Made by a program: the position numbers and the translations under genes
In this document: positions 35,035-44,472 of the stretch, in pieces
Position numbering within the stretch: position 1 is the first letter of the stretch
How the letters are laid out: every line of letters starts with the position of its first letter
Source of the DNA: Sunxiuqinia sp963678245
GTDB lineage: Bacteria; Bacteroidota; Bacteroidia; Bacteroidales; Prolixibacteraceae
Reading direction: 5' to 3'
Assembly (NCBI GenBank): GCA_965140765.1
Contig: OZ223309.1
Coordinates: 806,001 to 870,000, forward strand
Length of the DNA: 64,000 bases
Notes under the pieces: generated by a model
Told to the model about the DNA's origin: nothing
The model's database searches: none
The model's input: the letters and a program-made list of their open reading frames with translations, nothing else

Positions 35035-35832
35035 ATGAAAGTTGGAAAAGTTGCTATCATCGGAGCAGGAAATATGGGCGGTGCCATCGTTAACGGCTTG
35101 TTGAAGTCGGGATACATTGAGGCCTCATCAATTTCAATAACTGATCCACGAGAGTCGGTTCTGGAAGGTTTTAAACCCAAGGGCGTTAACACGTATGTGG
35201 ACAATCTCGAAGCTGTGAAAGCGGCTGACATGGTTGTTCTTGCGGTAAAACCGTATCACATTGAAAAGGTGATTAATGGAATTAAGCCGGCATTAACCTT
35301 GGATAAATTGCTCGTTTCTATTGCAGCGGGAGTGAGTCTGGCTGATCTGGAAGAACTAGTTGGCAAAGATTCGCAAATCTTTCGGGTAATGCCGAACACC
35401 GCAATTTCCTTACAGGAATCGATGACCTGTATTTCAGGAAATGGCAATACAAAAGAGAGTTTGGGAGCTGTAAAGGAATTGTTTGATCAATTAGGACAAA
35501 CGGTGGTGATAACAGAAGAACTAATGGCTGCGGCAACTGTGTTAGCTTCATGCGGAACAGCTTTCGCTTTACGTTATGTACGTGCAGCGATGCAAGGTGG
35601 TGTGGAGATGGGATTTGGTGCAGAAATGGCACAGTTTATTACAGCGCAAACGGTAAAAGGAGCCGTTGAGTTGATTATGGATACCGGTCATCATCCCGAA
35701 CGTGAGATTGATAAAGTGACGACTCCACGGGGAGTGACCATTACCGGAATTAACGAAATGGAACACAAAGGATTTAGCTCTTCGGTTATTCAGGGGCTTA
35801 TCGCATCGTTTAAAAAAATTGATCGCGGATAG
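35035..35832 (+). CDS. proC: Pyrroline-5-carboxylate reductase
   Basis: 265 aa. N-terminal Rossmann motif GAGNMGGAIVNGLLKSGY; C-terminal dimer domain with SCGTAFALRYV and the signature HPEREIDKVTTPRGVTI. It performs the last step of proline synthesis with NAD(P)H. The gene is embedded between argD and proB with 12-bp gaps, so proline genes are co-expressed with arginine genes. Confidence 0.95.
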   Translation: MKVGKVAIIGAGNMGGAIVNGLLKSGYIEASSISITDPRESVLEGFKPKGVNTYVDNLEAVKAADMVVLAVKPYHIEKVINGIKPALTLDKLLVSIAAGVSLADLEELVGKDSQIFRVMPNTAISLQESMTCISGNGNTKESLGAVKELFDQLGQTVVITEELMAAATVLASCGTAFALRYVRAAMQGGVEMGFGAEMAQFITAQTVKGAVELIMDTGHHPEREIDKVTTPRGVTITGINEMEHKGFSSSVIQGLIASFKKIDRG

Positions 35833-35844
35833 AACCGGATAGGA

Positions 35845-36936
35845 ATGAGTTACAACTATAAAAAAATTACCATAAAGGTAGGTAGTAACGTTCTAACAAA
35901 GTCTGATGGAACATTGAATGTTGCCCGCATGGAGCATTTGGTAGACCAAATTGCAACCCTATACAAAAAGGGTGTTGAAGTAATTTTGGTCTCGTCGGGT
36001 GCGGTAGCAGCCGGGCGCCGGGAGGTGAAATTAACGAAGAAGCTGGACACCGTTTCTTCGAGGCAGTTGTGGTCGGCTGTTGGTCAGGTGAAAATGATCA
36101 ATTATTATGCTGATTTTTTCAATAAGCATGACATTACCTGTGCACAGGTGCTGACCACGAAAGATAATTTTAGTGATCGGAATCATTATCTGAATATGAA
36201 AAACTGCTTCACTACCTTGCTCGATAATGGGGTGGTACCGATTGTGAATGAGAATGATACAATTTCGGTTAGTGAGCTGATGTTTACCGATAATGATGAG
36301 TTGTCCGGCTTGATTGCGTCGATGCAAAACTCGGACGCCCTGATTATTCTTAGCAATATTGATGGAATTTATGATGGAGATCCGAAATCCACCGATTCTA
36401 AGATCATTGAAAAAATAGGTTTGAATGAGCGGGATTGGATGAAAAATATTTCGACTCAAAAATCAGGATTTGGTAGGGGAGGCATGTTAACAAAAAGCTC
36501 AATAGCACGTAAAGCTGCTAAAGAGGGTATTGCTGTTCACATTGCCAATGGTTTGCGTGATTTTATCATTACTGATATTCTGAGCAAAGATAAAGAGGTG
36601 AAACATACCTATTTTGATCATGATGGTCGGAAGTCATCCAATGTGAAGAAGTGGATCGCCTATTCTGATAGCTTTGCCAAAGGTGAGTTGGTCATTAATC
36701 AGGGAGCCAGGGAAGCACTATTCTCGTCAAAGGCAACCAGCTTATTGCCCATTGGTGTAATAGAAGTTAAAGGGATGTTTAAGCGCGGCGATATTGTAAA
36801 AATTATTGATGAAAAAGGACAGCTGGTAGGCTGGGGAAAGTCGCAATATTCAGCTGAAAAAGTGAAAGTTGAAGGCCAGTCTCCCCGACAAAAACCGGCG
36901 GTCCATTACGATTATTTATATTTAAGTGAAGAATAA
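35845..36936 (+). CDS. proB: Glutamate 5-kinase with PUA domain
   Basis: 363 aa. Amino-acid kinase domain: ITIKVGSNVLT, VSSGAVAAG, VPIVNENDTISV and DNDELSGLIA. The C-terminal ~80 residues form a PUA domain (KGELVINQGAREAL onward). It phosphorylates glutamate for proline synthesis and is the usual point of proline feedback. It is followed by a 149-bp hairpin-rich gap before proA. Confidence 0.95.
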   Translation: MSYNYKKITIKVGSNVLTKSDGTLNVARMEHLVDQIATLYKKGVEVILVSSGAVAAGRREVKLTKKLDTVSSRQLWSAVGQVKMINYYADFFNKHDITCAQVLTTKDNFSDRNHYLNMKNCFTTLLDNGVVPIVNENDTISVSELMFTDNDELSGLIASMQNSDALIILSNIDGIYDGDPKSTDSKIIEKIGLNERDWMKNISTQKSGFGRGGMLTKSSIARKAAKEGIAVHIANGLRDFIITDILSKDKEVKHTYFDHDGRKSSNVKKWIAYSDSFAKGELVINQGAREALFSSKATSLLPIGVIEVKGMFKRGDIVKIIDEKGQLVGWGKSQYSAEKVKVEGQSPRQKPAVHYDYLYLSEE

Positions 36937-36950
36937 AATATTAAGATACC

Positions 36951-37062
36951 GACTCAGAATCGTTATTTATACCCTTTTCTACATCAACCCCCTTTTGTTG
37001 ACTTCAACAAAATCAAAACATTCTGAGTCTGTCCCCTTCCTCCCCCAGGGAAGGGGACTTTT
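36951..37062 (+). repeat. Nested hairpin element between proB and proA
   Basis: Three inverted repeats. An outer pair, GACTCAGAAT (36951-36960) / ATTCTGAGTC (37020-37029), encloses TTTTGTTGA (36993-37001) / TCAACAAAA (37004-37012). It is followed by GTCCCCTTCC (37031-37040) / GGAAGGGGAC (37049-37058) with TTTT. The last hairpin resembles an intrinsic terminator and shares GAAGGGGACTTT with hairpins near 48770 and 50480. Confidence 0.6.
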
Positions 37063-37085
37063 ATCTAATTAACAAGAGAGAAACC

Positions 37086-38333
37086 ATGAAGGTAAAAGAA
37101 CAATTGGAATTGACTTTGAAAGCCAGCAGGAGCTTAGCCCTGTTGAGCGAAGCAAAAATTAATGATCTGTTGCTTGACTTGGCTGATGCTGCAGTTGAAC
37201 ATACCGAAGCTATTCTGGTCGAGAATCAGAAGGATTTAGCCCGGATGGACCCTGCTGATCCGAAATTTGATCGTTTAAAGTTGACTTCGGAACGGATTGA
37301 AAGCATTGCGGCCGATATTCGTAATGTCGCTAATTTGCCAACTCCATTAAATAGAGTGCTGAGCGAAACGACACGGCCAAACGGCATGCTCATTAAAAAG
37401 GTTACTGTAGCTTTTGGTGTGATTGGTATTATCTATGAAGCACGCCCAAATGTGACGTTCGATGTGTTTTCACTTTGCCTGAAATCGGGTAATGCCTGTG
37501 TGTTAAAAGGTGGAAGCGATGCCATTGATTCCAATACCGTAATCGTAAAAATTATTCATCAGGTGCTGGAGAAGCATAGTATTGATCAGGATATCCTGAC
37601 CTTGCTGCCGGCTGACCGGGCAGCAACAGCGGAAATCCTGAATGCCCGGGGATATGTTGATTTAATTATACCACGTGGTTCTCAGGGGCTGATCAATTTT
37701 GTGCGCGAGAATGCTACCATTCCGGTAATTGAAACCGGAGCTGGAATTTGCCATACTTATTTTGATGAATATGGTGATGCCGAAAAAGGACAAGCGATCG
37801 TTGAGAATGCCAAAACACGCCGCCCAAGTGTTTGTAATGCGCTGGATTGTTTGGTGCTTCACGAAAAGCGGTTGAGCGATTTAGCACAGCTCTGTGCCGA
37901 TCTACCTAAGAGTGATGTCGTCATTCATGCTGATGAGCAGTCGTATGCGATGTTGGACGGCAACTATCCGGCCAATTTATTGAAGAAAGCAAACAAGGAG
38001 TCTTTTGGAACGGAGTTTTTGGGCTATGAAATGTCGGTAAAAACTGTTCCAACGTTTTTTGAAGCTTTGGATCATATTGCAGCTTATAGCTCGAAACATA
38101 GCGAGGCCATTATCTCGGAGAATGACGAACGCCTGGATTTGTTTCGTAAGATGGTGGATGCTTCTTCGGTTTATTGCAATGTTTCAACGGCATTTACCGA
38201 TGGTGCTCAGTTTGGTTTGGGAGCGGAAATTGGAATTTCAACCCAAAAGCTGCATGCTCGCGGACCAATGGCACTGGAAGAACTAACCAGTTACAAGTAC
38301 ATCATTGAAGGAGATGGTCAGGTTAGACCATAA
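37086..38333 (+). CDS. proA: Gamma-glutamyl phosphate reductase
   Basis: 415 aa, aldehyde-dehydrogenase fold. GVIGIIYEARPNVTFD, NACVLKGGSDAIDSN and IPVIETGAGICHTYFDEYGD are ProA marks; the catalytic Cys lies in RPSVCNALDCLVLHE. It reduces glutamyl 5-phosphate to the semialdehyde. It starts after a GAGAGAAA purine stretch, downstream of the hairpin element. Confidence 0.95.
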   Translation: MKVKEQLELTLKASRSLALLSEAKINDLLLDLADAAVEHTEAILVENQKDLARMDPADPKFDRLKLTSERIESIAADIRNVANLPTPLNRVLSETTRPNGMLIKKVTVAFGVIGIIYEARPNVTFDVFSLCLKSGNACVLKGGSDAIDSNTVIVKIIHQVLEKHSIDQDILTLLPADRAATAEILNARGYVDLIIPRGSQGLINFVRENATIPVIETGAGICHTYFDEYGDAEKGQAIVENAKTRRPSVCNALDCLVLHEKRLSDLAQLCADLPKSDVVIHADEQSYAMLDGNYPANLLKKANKESFGTEFLGYEMSVKTVPTFFEALDHIAAYSSKHSEAIISENDERLDLFRKMVDASSVYCNVSTAFTDGAQFGLGAEIGISTQKLHARGPMALEELTSYKYIIEGDGQVRP

Positions 38334-38416
38334 TACCAATGAGGTGGTTGTAATAGAAATTAGTTCGCAATGAAATAACCATAAACTTTAAACTTACAAC
38401 TCGAAACCCATACAAT

Positions 38417-39367
38417 ATGAAGCACTTTACAACAGTACACGATTTAGACAATTTAGACGAAGCGATAAAATTGGCTCTGGAGCTAAAAGAAGATCCTTAT
38501 CAATTTCAGGATTTAGGAAAGAATAAAACCCTCTTGTTGGTTTTCTTCAATTCGAGTTTAAGAACTCGCCTGAGTACACAAAAGGCTGGTTTAAACCTGG
38601 GGATGAATGTCATAGTGTTTGACATTAATGAAGGAGGTTGGAAACTGGAGACCGAGCTTGGTGTAATTATGGATAGCGATAAGCCGGAGCATATTCGAGA
38701 AGCCGTGCCGGTTATTGGAAAGTATTGTGATATTATTGGAGTGCGAGCCTTTGCTAAATTTGAGAATCGCGAAGATGATTATCAGGAAAAGATCATCCAG
38801 CAGTTTATCGATTATGCCGGAGTGCCTGTTGTTAGTATGGAAGCGGCTACCCGTCACCCTTTACAGTCGTTTGCTGATCACCTGACCATTGAGGAACATA
38901 AAACTAAGGAACGTCCCAAAGTGGTGATGACTTGGGCTCCACATCCTCGTGCTTTGCCACAGGCTGTACCCAACTCATTTGTTGAGTGGATGCGTGAAAC
39001 AGACTATGAGCTGGTCGTTACTCATCCCGAAGGTTATGAGCTGGCACCTGAATTCATGGGTGATTTAAAACCGGAGTATGATCAGATGAAAGCTTTTGAA
39101 GGTGCTGACTTTATTTATGCCAAAAGCTGGGCTGCTTATAACGATTACGGAAAAGTATTATCACAAGACCGCAACTGGACCGTATCGGACCGACAAATGG
39201 CAGTGACCAACGAGGCCAAGTTTATGCATTGTCTGCCAGTACGACGAAATATGATTGTTACTGATTCTGTTATCGACAGTGCCAATTCAATTGTTGTCCC
39301 TGAAGCTGAAAACCGGCTGTTCTCAGCACAGGCTGTATTGAAGATGATGCTGGATCAGATGAAGTAG
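38417..39367 (+). CDS. argF': N-succinylornithine carbamoyltransferase (ArgF')
   Basis: 316 aa. The carbamoyl-phosphate site reads SLRTR at 47-51 instead of the usual STRTR, as in the Bacteroides fragilis enzyme. MEAATRHPLQSFAD and HCLPVRR are present. Residue 90 is proline (DSDKPEHI); established work on the family ties Pro at this position to N-succinylornithine, whereas the acetylornithine enzyme has Glu there. It makes succinylcitrulline from succinylornithine and carbamoyl phosphate. It starts 83 bp after proA. Confidence 0.93.
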   Translation: MKHFTTVHDLDNLDEAIKLALELKEDPYQFQDLGKNKTLLLVFFNSSLRTRLSTQKAGLNLGMNVIVFDINEGGWKLETELGVIMDSDKPEHIREAVPVIGKYCDIIGVRAFAKFENREDDYQEKIIQQFIDYAGVPVVSMEAATRHPLQSFADHLTIEEHKTKERPKVVMTWAPHPRALPQAVPNSFVEWMRETDYELVVTHPEGYELAPEFMGDLKPEYDQMKAFEGADFIYAKSWAAYNDYGKVLSQDRNWTVSDRQMAVTNEAKFMHCLPVRRNMIVTDSVIDSANSIVVPEAENRLFSAQAVLKMMLDQMK

Positions 39368-39381
39368 TTCCCCGATAGATC

Positions 39382-39441
39382 GTCATCCTGAACTTGTTGC
39401 AGCATTTCTTTGCTATAGATGCTAAGCAAGTTCAGCCTGAC
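39382..39441 (+). repeat. REP-like hairpin between argF' and argB
   Basis: GTCATCCTGAACTTG (39382-39396) pairs with CAAGTTCAGCCTGAC (39427-39441), two mismatches, with an inner AGCAT/ATGCT. The left arm is the dispersed CATCCTGAACTTGTT motif that recurs at about 43.85, 44.34, 44.90, 45.56, 47.28 and 50.74 kb. Confidence 0.55.
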
Positions 39442-39458
39442 AAATAAGTATAAAAGAG

Positions 39459-40229
39459 ATGGAAAAACTTACGATAGTTAAAGTTGGCGGTAAGGTTGTT
39501 GAGGAAAACGAGTCGCTTCAAGAATTGCTGGATCATTTTTCGAAGCTTGAAGGGCTCAAAGTACTAGTGCATGGAGGAGGTAGATCGGCAACAGCTATGG
39601 CCCAACGAATGAGCATTGAAACCAAGATGGTGGATGGCCGCCGCATTACCGATAGTAACATGCTTGAGGTGGTAACCATGGTGTATGGTGGCTTAGTCAA
39701 TAAAAATATTGTTGCTCAATTGCAGGCTAACGGAATTAACGCCATTGGCTTAACGGGCACCGACCTGAATTATATGCAAGCGGTAAAACGGCCAGTGAAG
39801 GATATTGATTACGGTTTTGTAGGCGATGTGGTTTCGGTGCATGTTGATGAGCTGAAGCTGCTGGTTGAAAAGAAGGTGGTTCCGGTTTTGGCACCGCTGA
39901 CTCATGATAAAAAAGGTCAGCTATTGAACACCAATGCCGACACCATTGCAGCAGAAGCAGCAATCGGATTTAGTCAGTATTTTGATGTTGAGTTGGTTTT
40001 TTGCTTCGAAAAACCGGGTGTGTTGGAAGATGCCGAGAATGATGATTCGGTCATTAAATCGCTGACTCATTCCGGATTTAAAGCTCTTCAGGTTTCCGGA
40101 GCCATTCATGCGGGAATGATTCCTAAGTTGGATAATAGTTTCAATGCGATTCGGAAAGGAGTGGGTCAAATTCGGATTACCAATATTGAAGGGCTAGAGA
40201 AAGGTGGAACAACCCTTGTTGCAGATTAA
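39459..40229 (+). CDS. argB: N-acylglutamate kinase
   Basis: 256 aa, amino-acid kinase family. KVGGKVVEE, LVHGGGRSATAMA, VDGRRITDSNMLEVVTMVYGG, and LNTNADTIAAEAA. It phosphorylates N-acylglutamate, probably the succinyl form here. It is the last gene of the rightward arg/pro cluster; argE/argH equivalents are not in the window. A 48-bp palindrome follows. Confidence 0.94.
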   Translation: MEKLTIVKVGGKVVEENESLQELLDHFSKLEGLKVLVHGGGRSATAMAQRMSIETKMVDGRRITDSNMLEVVTMVYGGLVNKNIVAQLQANGINAIGLTGTDLNYMQAVKRPVKDIDYGFVGDVVSVHVDELKLLVEKKVVPVLAPLTHDKKGQLLNTNADTIAAEAAIGFSQYFDVELVFCFEKPGVLEDAENDDSVIKSLTHSGFKALQVSGAIHAGMIPKLDNSFNAIRKGVGQIRITNIEGLEKGGTTLVAD

Positions 40230-40250
40230 GAGAAAACAAAGAACATCAAT

Positions 40251-40298
40251 AACCAAAGAGCGCCGACCTAGAAATTTCTAGGTCGGCGCTCTTTGGTT
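40251..40298. terminator. 48-bp perfect palindrome, bidirectional terminator
   Basis: Arms 40251-40274 and 40275-40298 are perfectly complementary with no spacer (core CTAGAAATTTCTAG, flanks GAGCGCCGAC). It sits between convergent argB and the 98-aa gene. The T tract is short, but the stem is very stable. Confidence 0.7.
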
Positions 40299-40316
40299 TC
40301 GTGAAAAACAATTGGA

Positions 40317-40613
40317 TTAATCTTGTTTCCCGGAATTGTTTTTGCGGGTCGAATCAATGATTTTTCGAGCTTCTGCCAGTGTGTTACTGCCATATTGCTT
40401 CAGATTCATCCTTTTTAAAATTTCTTGATTCGACGATTTTGCAAAGTTCAGCGGAACTTTGGGTTTATCATCTGAAGGTTTCAGAGCCACATATGTTGGA
40501 GCTTTTTTGAAACCAATAAATTCAATATACCCCTTATCAACTAACTTGTTAAGCGCTTCTTCCGCTTTTGGAGAAATTAGTTTTATTTCTACTTTATTGT
40601 TTCGTGTTTTCAT
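40317..40613 (-). CDS. Small hypothetical protein
   Basis: 98 aa, basic. N-terminal half: KLISPKAEEALNKLVDKGYIEFIGF, which could be a small winged helix. C-terminal half: NQEILKRMNLKQYGSNTLAEARKII, helical. No named family recognised and no signal peptide. It is alone between the argB palindrome and a 230-bp gap preceding fkp. It could be a small regulator or an antitoxin without a visible partner. Confidence 0.5.
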   Translation of the reverse strand: MKTRNNKVEIKLISPKAEEALNKLVDKGYIEFIGFKKAPTYVALKPSDDKPKVPLNFAKSSNQEILKRMNLKQYGSNTLAEARKIIDSTRKNNSGKQD

Positions 40614-40843
40614 TATTTAATTTACCTCTCTTTTTGGGTCCCTAATATGTTTGTGAATTTAAGCTTTTATTTTTTCATTAAAAACGGCTTGACTCATTTT
40701 TATGTGGTCAATCTTCAAGCGGTTATAAGCATTCGAGCTATGAATGCAACCTCATTTTATCATTCTTAAATGGTATTTAGCTTAAACTCTGATAGAATAC
40801 CCTGTCGTTCTGCCACGGATATAGCCAGTTTTAAGATTATTCT

Positions 40844-43717
40844 TTAGGATCGTGTGAGTTGAAAGCCTGTTGTTGACAGCTCCAGATCAACAAAGCGGGC
40901 GTTCAGGTTTGGTGGATTTTCACTCAGCCGCTTTTTTATTTTTAGGGCTGCCTGCGGATCTTTCGCTAAAATAAACAGATAGCCACCACCACCAGCTCCG
41001 GGTAGTTTATACGCGGCAGTCAAGTCTTCAATTAAATGAATGAGTTGTTGTATTGCCGGCGGGTTGGTACCATGGTCAATTCGTTGTTTTTGTTGCCAGG
41101 TTTTAGCAATGCAAGCTGCCAGTTCGTTATAATCATTTTTTTGAAGGGTATTGAATGTGTGCACAGCATGTTGTTTCATATCTTCCAGAATATCCAGATG
41201 TTGTGTTCCATTCAAAAACATACCACGAACGATTTCTGCCAGTATGTTTTTCGCAGTCCGGGTGATTCCCGTATAATAGAGAAGCATGCAGGAATGAAAT
41301 TCCGGCTTGGTGAACAGGTAATCGGGTGCCCACCTTACGGCTGGCTCTTGGTTAAATCCGGCATTTGTTTCCAGGAGTTTGACCCCCGGTAAAATGGCTC
41401 CAAACTGATCTTGCCAACCGCCCCCAGTGGTTAATAGTTGCTCCAATATGAGCGTGTTCATGCTGATTTGGGTATGGCTCCAGTTTAATCCGCAGAAATC
41501 AGATAAGGTACCTAGTACGGTGGCTGCCAGTGCCGAGCTTGTTCCTAATCCGGATCCCTTGGGAATGGCTGCCAGCATGGTAATTTCAATTCCACTGCCG
41601 AATGCTTTGAGTTGCTCTTTCAGCGACTTGAAATGTTGCGGCGTAAAGTCGGGATGAAAGCCGGCCAGACAAAGTGCTGCCTTGGGGATTGAGAAAGCTG
41701 AACCAATTTGGTTATAGTTGGCCAGTTCATTGTAATTGGTAATGGACTCCCGCTTGCCAAGGTCAATTGACCGAATGACTATTTGGTATTCGTCTGTTGG
41801 TCGGATATAGCACTGCAAAGGAGGTTGCCCATTCAGGTTGATTGCCATATTGACTACTTTCCCACCTTGAAACAAGCAATAGGGGGGTGTATCGGTCCAA
41901 CCACCAGCCAGATCGATTCGGGCAGGGCTTCTTCCCCATACAATCTGATCTTGATGGATGTTGAGTTGAGGAATGGTCGTTTGCCGACTCACCGCTTTCA
42001 GAATGGTTTCACGAAGAATGCTAAAAGCTTCCTCTTCGGTATGACTAAAGTCTTGCCCTTGGTATTGCAATACTCTTGCCTGAAACATTTTTTCGGCCAA
42101 ACGAACCTGAGGATCTACCAGCTGGTTATCCAATGGTTGAACAGGCAACTCTTGTTCTGCAAATTCCTTCGCTGCCTGATCCAGATTGAGTTGGAAAAAT
42201 ATGCTGTGCTTAAAGTTATTGCGGATAGCCGGCCAGTTTTTTAACCGGAATGATTTTCGTTGTTCAAAAAGTCGCGAAAGATTAGCTTTTTCAGATAGTT
42301 GGTTGGCTGAAAGTCTTTTTTTGTTAGCCCAGAGTGTGGTGAAAGTTTCATTTGTTGTTGAATCAAGCAACCAGTTGATCCATGATGAATTTAACTCTTC
42401 TTTTGTGCAAATTGGGAAAATAGGAGAGTCCTGTATGTCGTTATCCGGATCCAGCTTTGCAGATTCAAAGCTCAATCCTCGTTCTTGCAACCAGTGTTTA
42501 AATGGTTTTTCCAACCAGTTGGTCGAATCATCTCCAAGAGCACCTTTAAACTGGTCGTTGATATGATAAGGACGAACACAGTATTCAGTTTTACCGATCG
42601 GAACAATATCAAGACAAACTCCTGAAGATAGATTTAGACTCCAGTCGTTCTCCGGAATTCCGGTTACAATATGGTTGCTGGAGAGCTTCCACCCTTGACT
42701 GATGTGGCTGTTTTCAATCCATAGATTTTCCATTTGTCCACTTAGGTGGATTTCCGAATGAGCATTTTGGATAAACATGCTGGGATGTGGCTTCCGGTCT
42801 TTATGTAGTATTGAGCGAGGATCAATTACCCGGTTTTGAATTGCTAATGTAGATGATATTAGTTCTTTACTAGTCCCATAATGATAAAATTCACCACCCT
42901 CGAGTGGTATAACCGCTACGCTGAGTTTACTAATTTCATTATCCTCCAGTGTTGGGGTTTCACCCATTGCCAGCCCAAATTCCGAATACAGATCGTAAAA
43001 TGGGGGTGTGTTGGGTGACTGGCCGTTTTTGTAGCCCGATTTTTTCATCAACAGTTCAACAGCACGGTCACTCAACAGCCAAATGCCAATATCCATCAAA
43101 CAAAGGTGGCTTTGCCCCAGTTCCTGAAGTTCACGAACCGATGGCTTTTGCAACATCGAGCTTAAACGTTCCGGATTATTTTTTTTGCATACAAATACGC
43201 CATGCCTTGATGCCAACTCGGGGCGCGACCATAGACCATAACAAATCACATCAGCTTCAGGTAGTGGTGCGAGGGGCTGGTTATTTAAGATCAGCACATC
43301 GCCACTGGCAATAAGTGTGTTGACTTTTGCCGGAGCTGATTGGATAATCTTTTCGTAAAGGGGAGATTGCAGATCAAGCAGGGTTTGGTTGAGCTTTTGT
43401 CCACGACTCCAGCGAAAAACAGGAATAGGAGCTAACAACTTGCCCGATGGGGCATAAGAAGGTAGTCGCCTGCTTTGTCCTCCCGCGTGAATTAAGATTC
43501 TTTTCTCACTACTTAGCCATTCTTCAAAAGGTTGATCTTCATCCTGATTCTTCCAGCATTGTGATAACAACCATGAGGTACCACCGCCTGACCCAACCCG
43601 ATTCTCAATGGGGTCGGAGGTGCAATAAAAATCGGTTGTATTGTGTTGGGTGATGGTATGAAAGTTTGTTGCCAGATTGGGTGGCAATGAAAGCAGGTGT
43701 TTGGTTGCTTTTTTCAT
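40844..43717 (-). CDS. fkp: Bifunctional fucokinase / fucose-1-phosphate guanylyltransferase
   Basis: 957 aa from the ATG at 43717; the frame runs 46 codons further up, but that part is not family-like. The N-terminal half is the pyrophosphorylase: GSGGGTSWLLSQCW, then ILIHAGGQSRRLPSYAPSGK. The C-terminal ~380 residues form a GHMP kinase: PARIDLAGGWTDTPPY, GSGLGTSSALAATVLG, LPGAGGGGYLFIL. Fkp salvages free L-fucose to GDP-L-fucose for capsule and glycoprotein fucosylation, as in B. fragilis. The de novo route genes fcl and gmd lie next to it. Confidence 0.95.
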   Translation of the reverse strand: MKKATKHLLSLPPNLATNFHTITQHNTTDFYCTSDPIENRVGSGGGTSWLLSQCWKNQDEDQPFEEWLSSEKRILIHAGGQSRRLPSYAPSGKLLAPIPVFRWSRGQKLNQTLLDLQSPLYEKIIQSAPAKVNTLIASGDVLILNNQPLAPLPEADVICYGLWSRPELASRHGVFVCKKNNPERLSSMLQKPSVRELQELGQSHLCLMDIGIWLLSDRAVELLMKKSGYKNGQSPNTPPFYDLYSEFGLAMGETPTLEDNEISKLSVAVIPLEGGEFYHYGTSKELISSTLAIQNRVIDPRSILHKDRKPHPSMFIQNAHSEIHLSGQMENLWIENSHISQGWKLSSNHIVTGIPENDWSLNLSSGVCLDIVPIGKTEYCVRPYHINDQFKGALGDDSTNWLEKPFKHWLQERGLSFESAKLDPDNDIQDSPIFPICTKEELNSSWINWLLDSTTNETFTTLWANKKRLSANQLSEKANLSRLFEQRKSFRLKNWPAIRNNFKHSIFFQLNLDQAAKEFAEQELPVQPLDNQLVDPQVRLAEKMFQARVLQYQGQDFSHTEEEAFSILRETILKAVSRQTTIPQLNIHQDQIVWGRSPARIDLAGGWTDTPPYCLFQGGKVVNMAINLNGQPPLQCYIRPTDEYQIVIRSIDLGKRESITNYNELANYNQIGSAFSIPKAALCLAGFHPDFTPQHFKSLKEQLKAFGSGIEITMLAAIPKGSGLGTSSALAATVLGTLSDFCGLNWSHTQISMNTLILEQLLTTGGGWQDQFGAILPGVKLLETNAGFNQEPAVRWAPDYLFTKPEFHSCMLLYYTGITRTAKNILAEIVRGMFLNGTQHLDILEDMKQHAVHTFNTLQKNDYNELAACIAKTWQQKQRIDHGTNPPAIQQLIHLIEDLTAAYKLPGAGGGGYLFILAKDPQAALKIKKRLSENPPNLNARFVDLELSTTGFQLTRS

Positions 43718-43910
43718 AGTTATTTTATGTCTGTAGTATTGTGCTATAGTTTTTGATAAAGATAGTAACTGTAGATATAGAATAAATGTTTTTGAAATGG
43801 AATAGTGAATTCGATCTTCTTTTTTTATCCCTAATCCCAATAGAAGGCTCGTCATTCTGAACTTGTTTCAGGATCTTTCAGCCGATTGCTCCAATATTGT
43901 CCGAAACAGA
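43718..43910. other. Region upstream of fkp, with REP motif
   Basis: Holds the leftward fkp promoter area and, at 43851-43876, a CATTCTGAACTTGTTTCAGG motif that opens the long repeat array to the right. No gene. Confidence 0.5.
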
Positions 43911-44472
43911 TTGATTCGGTCGTTCCTCCCTCGCCATGAGGTTTTTCACTTGCGTCATTGCTAGCAAAGCGAAGTAATCTTTAAGCTGATTACTGCTATC
44001 TCATCCTCTTGGCTCTTTATTCTTGGTTCTAAAGTCTACTATCTAAAGTCTTATTCTCATTGCATGTGTTGGGGCGTTGCCCCAAGCCTCAGTTCCTTTT
44101 CTCCTTCGATGAGAAAAGGAACCAAAAGAATCAAGGCTGACGAAGGTTTTGAACGAAAACTACGGGTCAGTCACTGCCCGAAAACCAAACTCCTCCTTTC
44201 AGTTGTCAAACAGGGTTTTCTTAGCGAGTGCCTTTGCTGTTTCCTTCCCTTGTTTTCTAGTTCAAAACCTTCGTAGGCCGGGCTTTTCGCCTTGCGGCGA
44301 AGTGGGGACTTAACCGCCCCCAAAGCCGAGAGCTCGTCATCCAGAACTTGTTTCAGGATCTTTCAGCGGGTTGCTTTGCCTATCTGGTCATCCAATTATC
44401 TGAATATCCGATTATCTATTAATCTTGTTTCGGGATCTGTTAGCGGATTGTTTCAATATTGTTCGAAGCAGA
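43911..44472. repeat. 562-bp tandem repeat, copy A
   Basis: Nearly identical to the next 562 bp. It holds several hairpins (TTGGGGCGTTGCCCCAA; CTTTTCTC/GAGAAAAG; TCGCC/GGCGA) and the CCAGAACTTGTTTCAGG motif. Open frames of 69-70 codons inside it are carried along in each copy and have no protein features. Confidence 0.85.

Noticed and set aside
43718..43855. 46-residue N-terminal extension of Fkp
   Set aside because: It does not resemble the family, and the ATG at 43717 gives the normal length and start.
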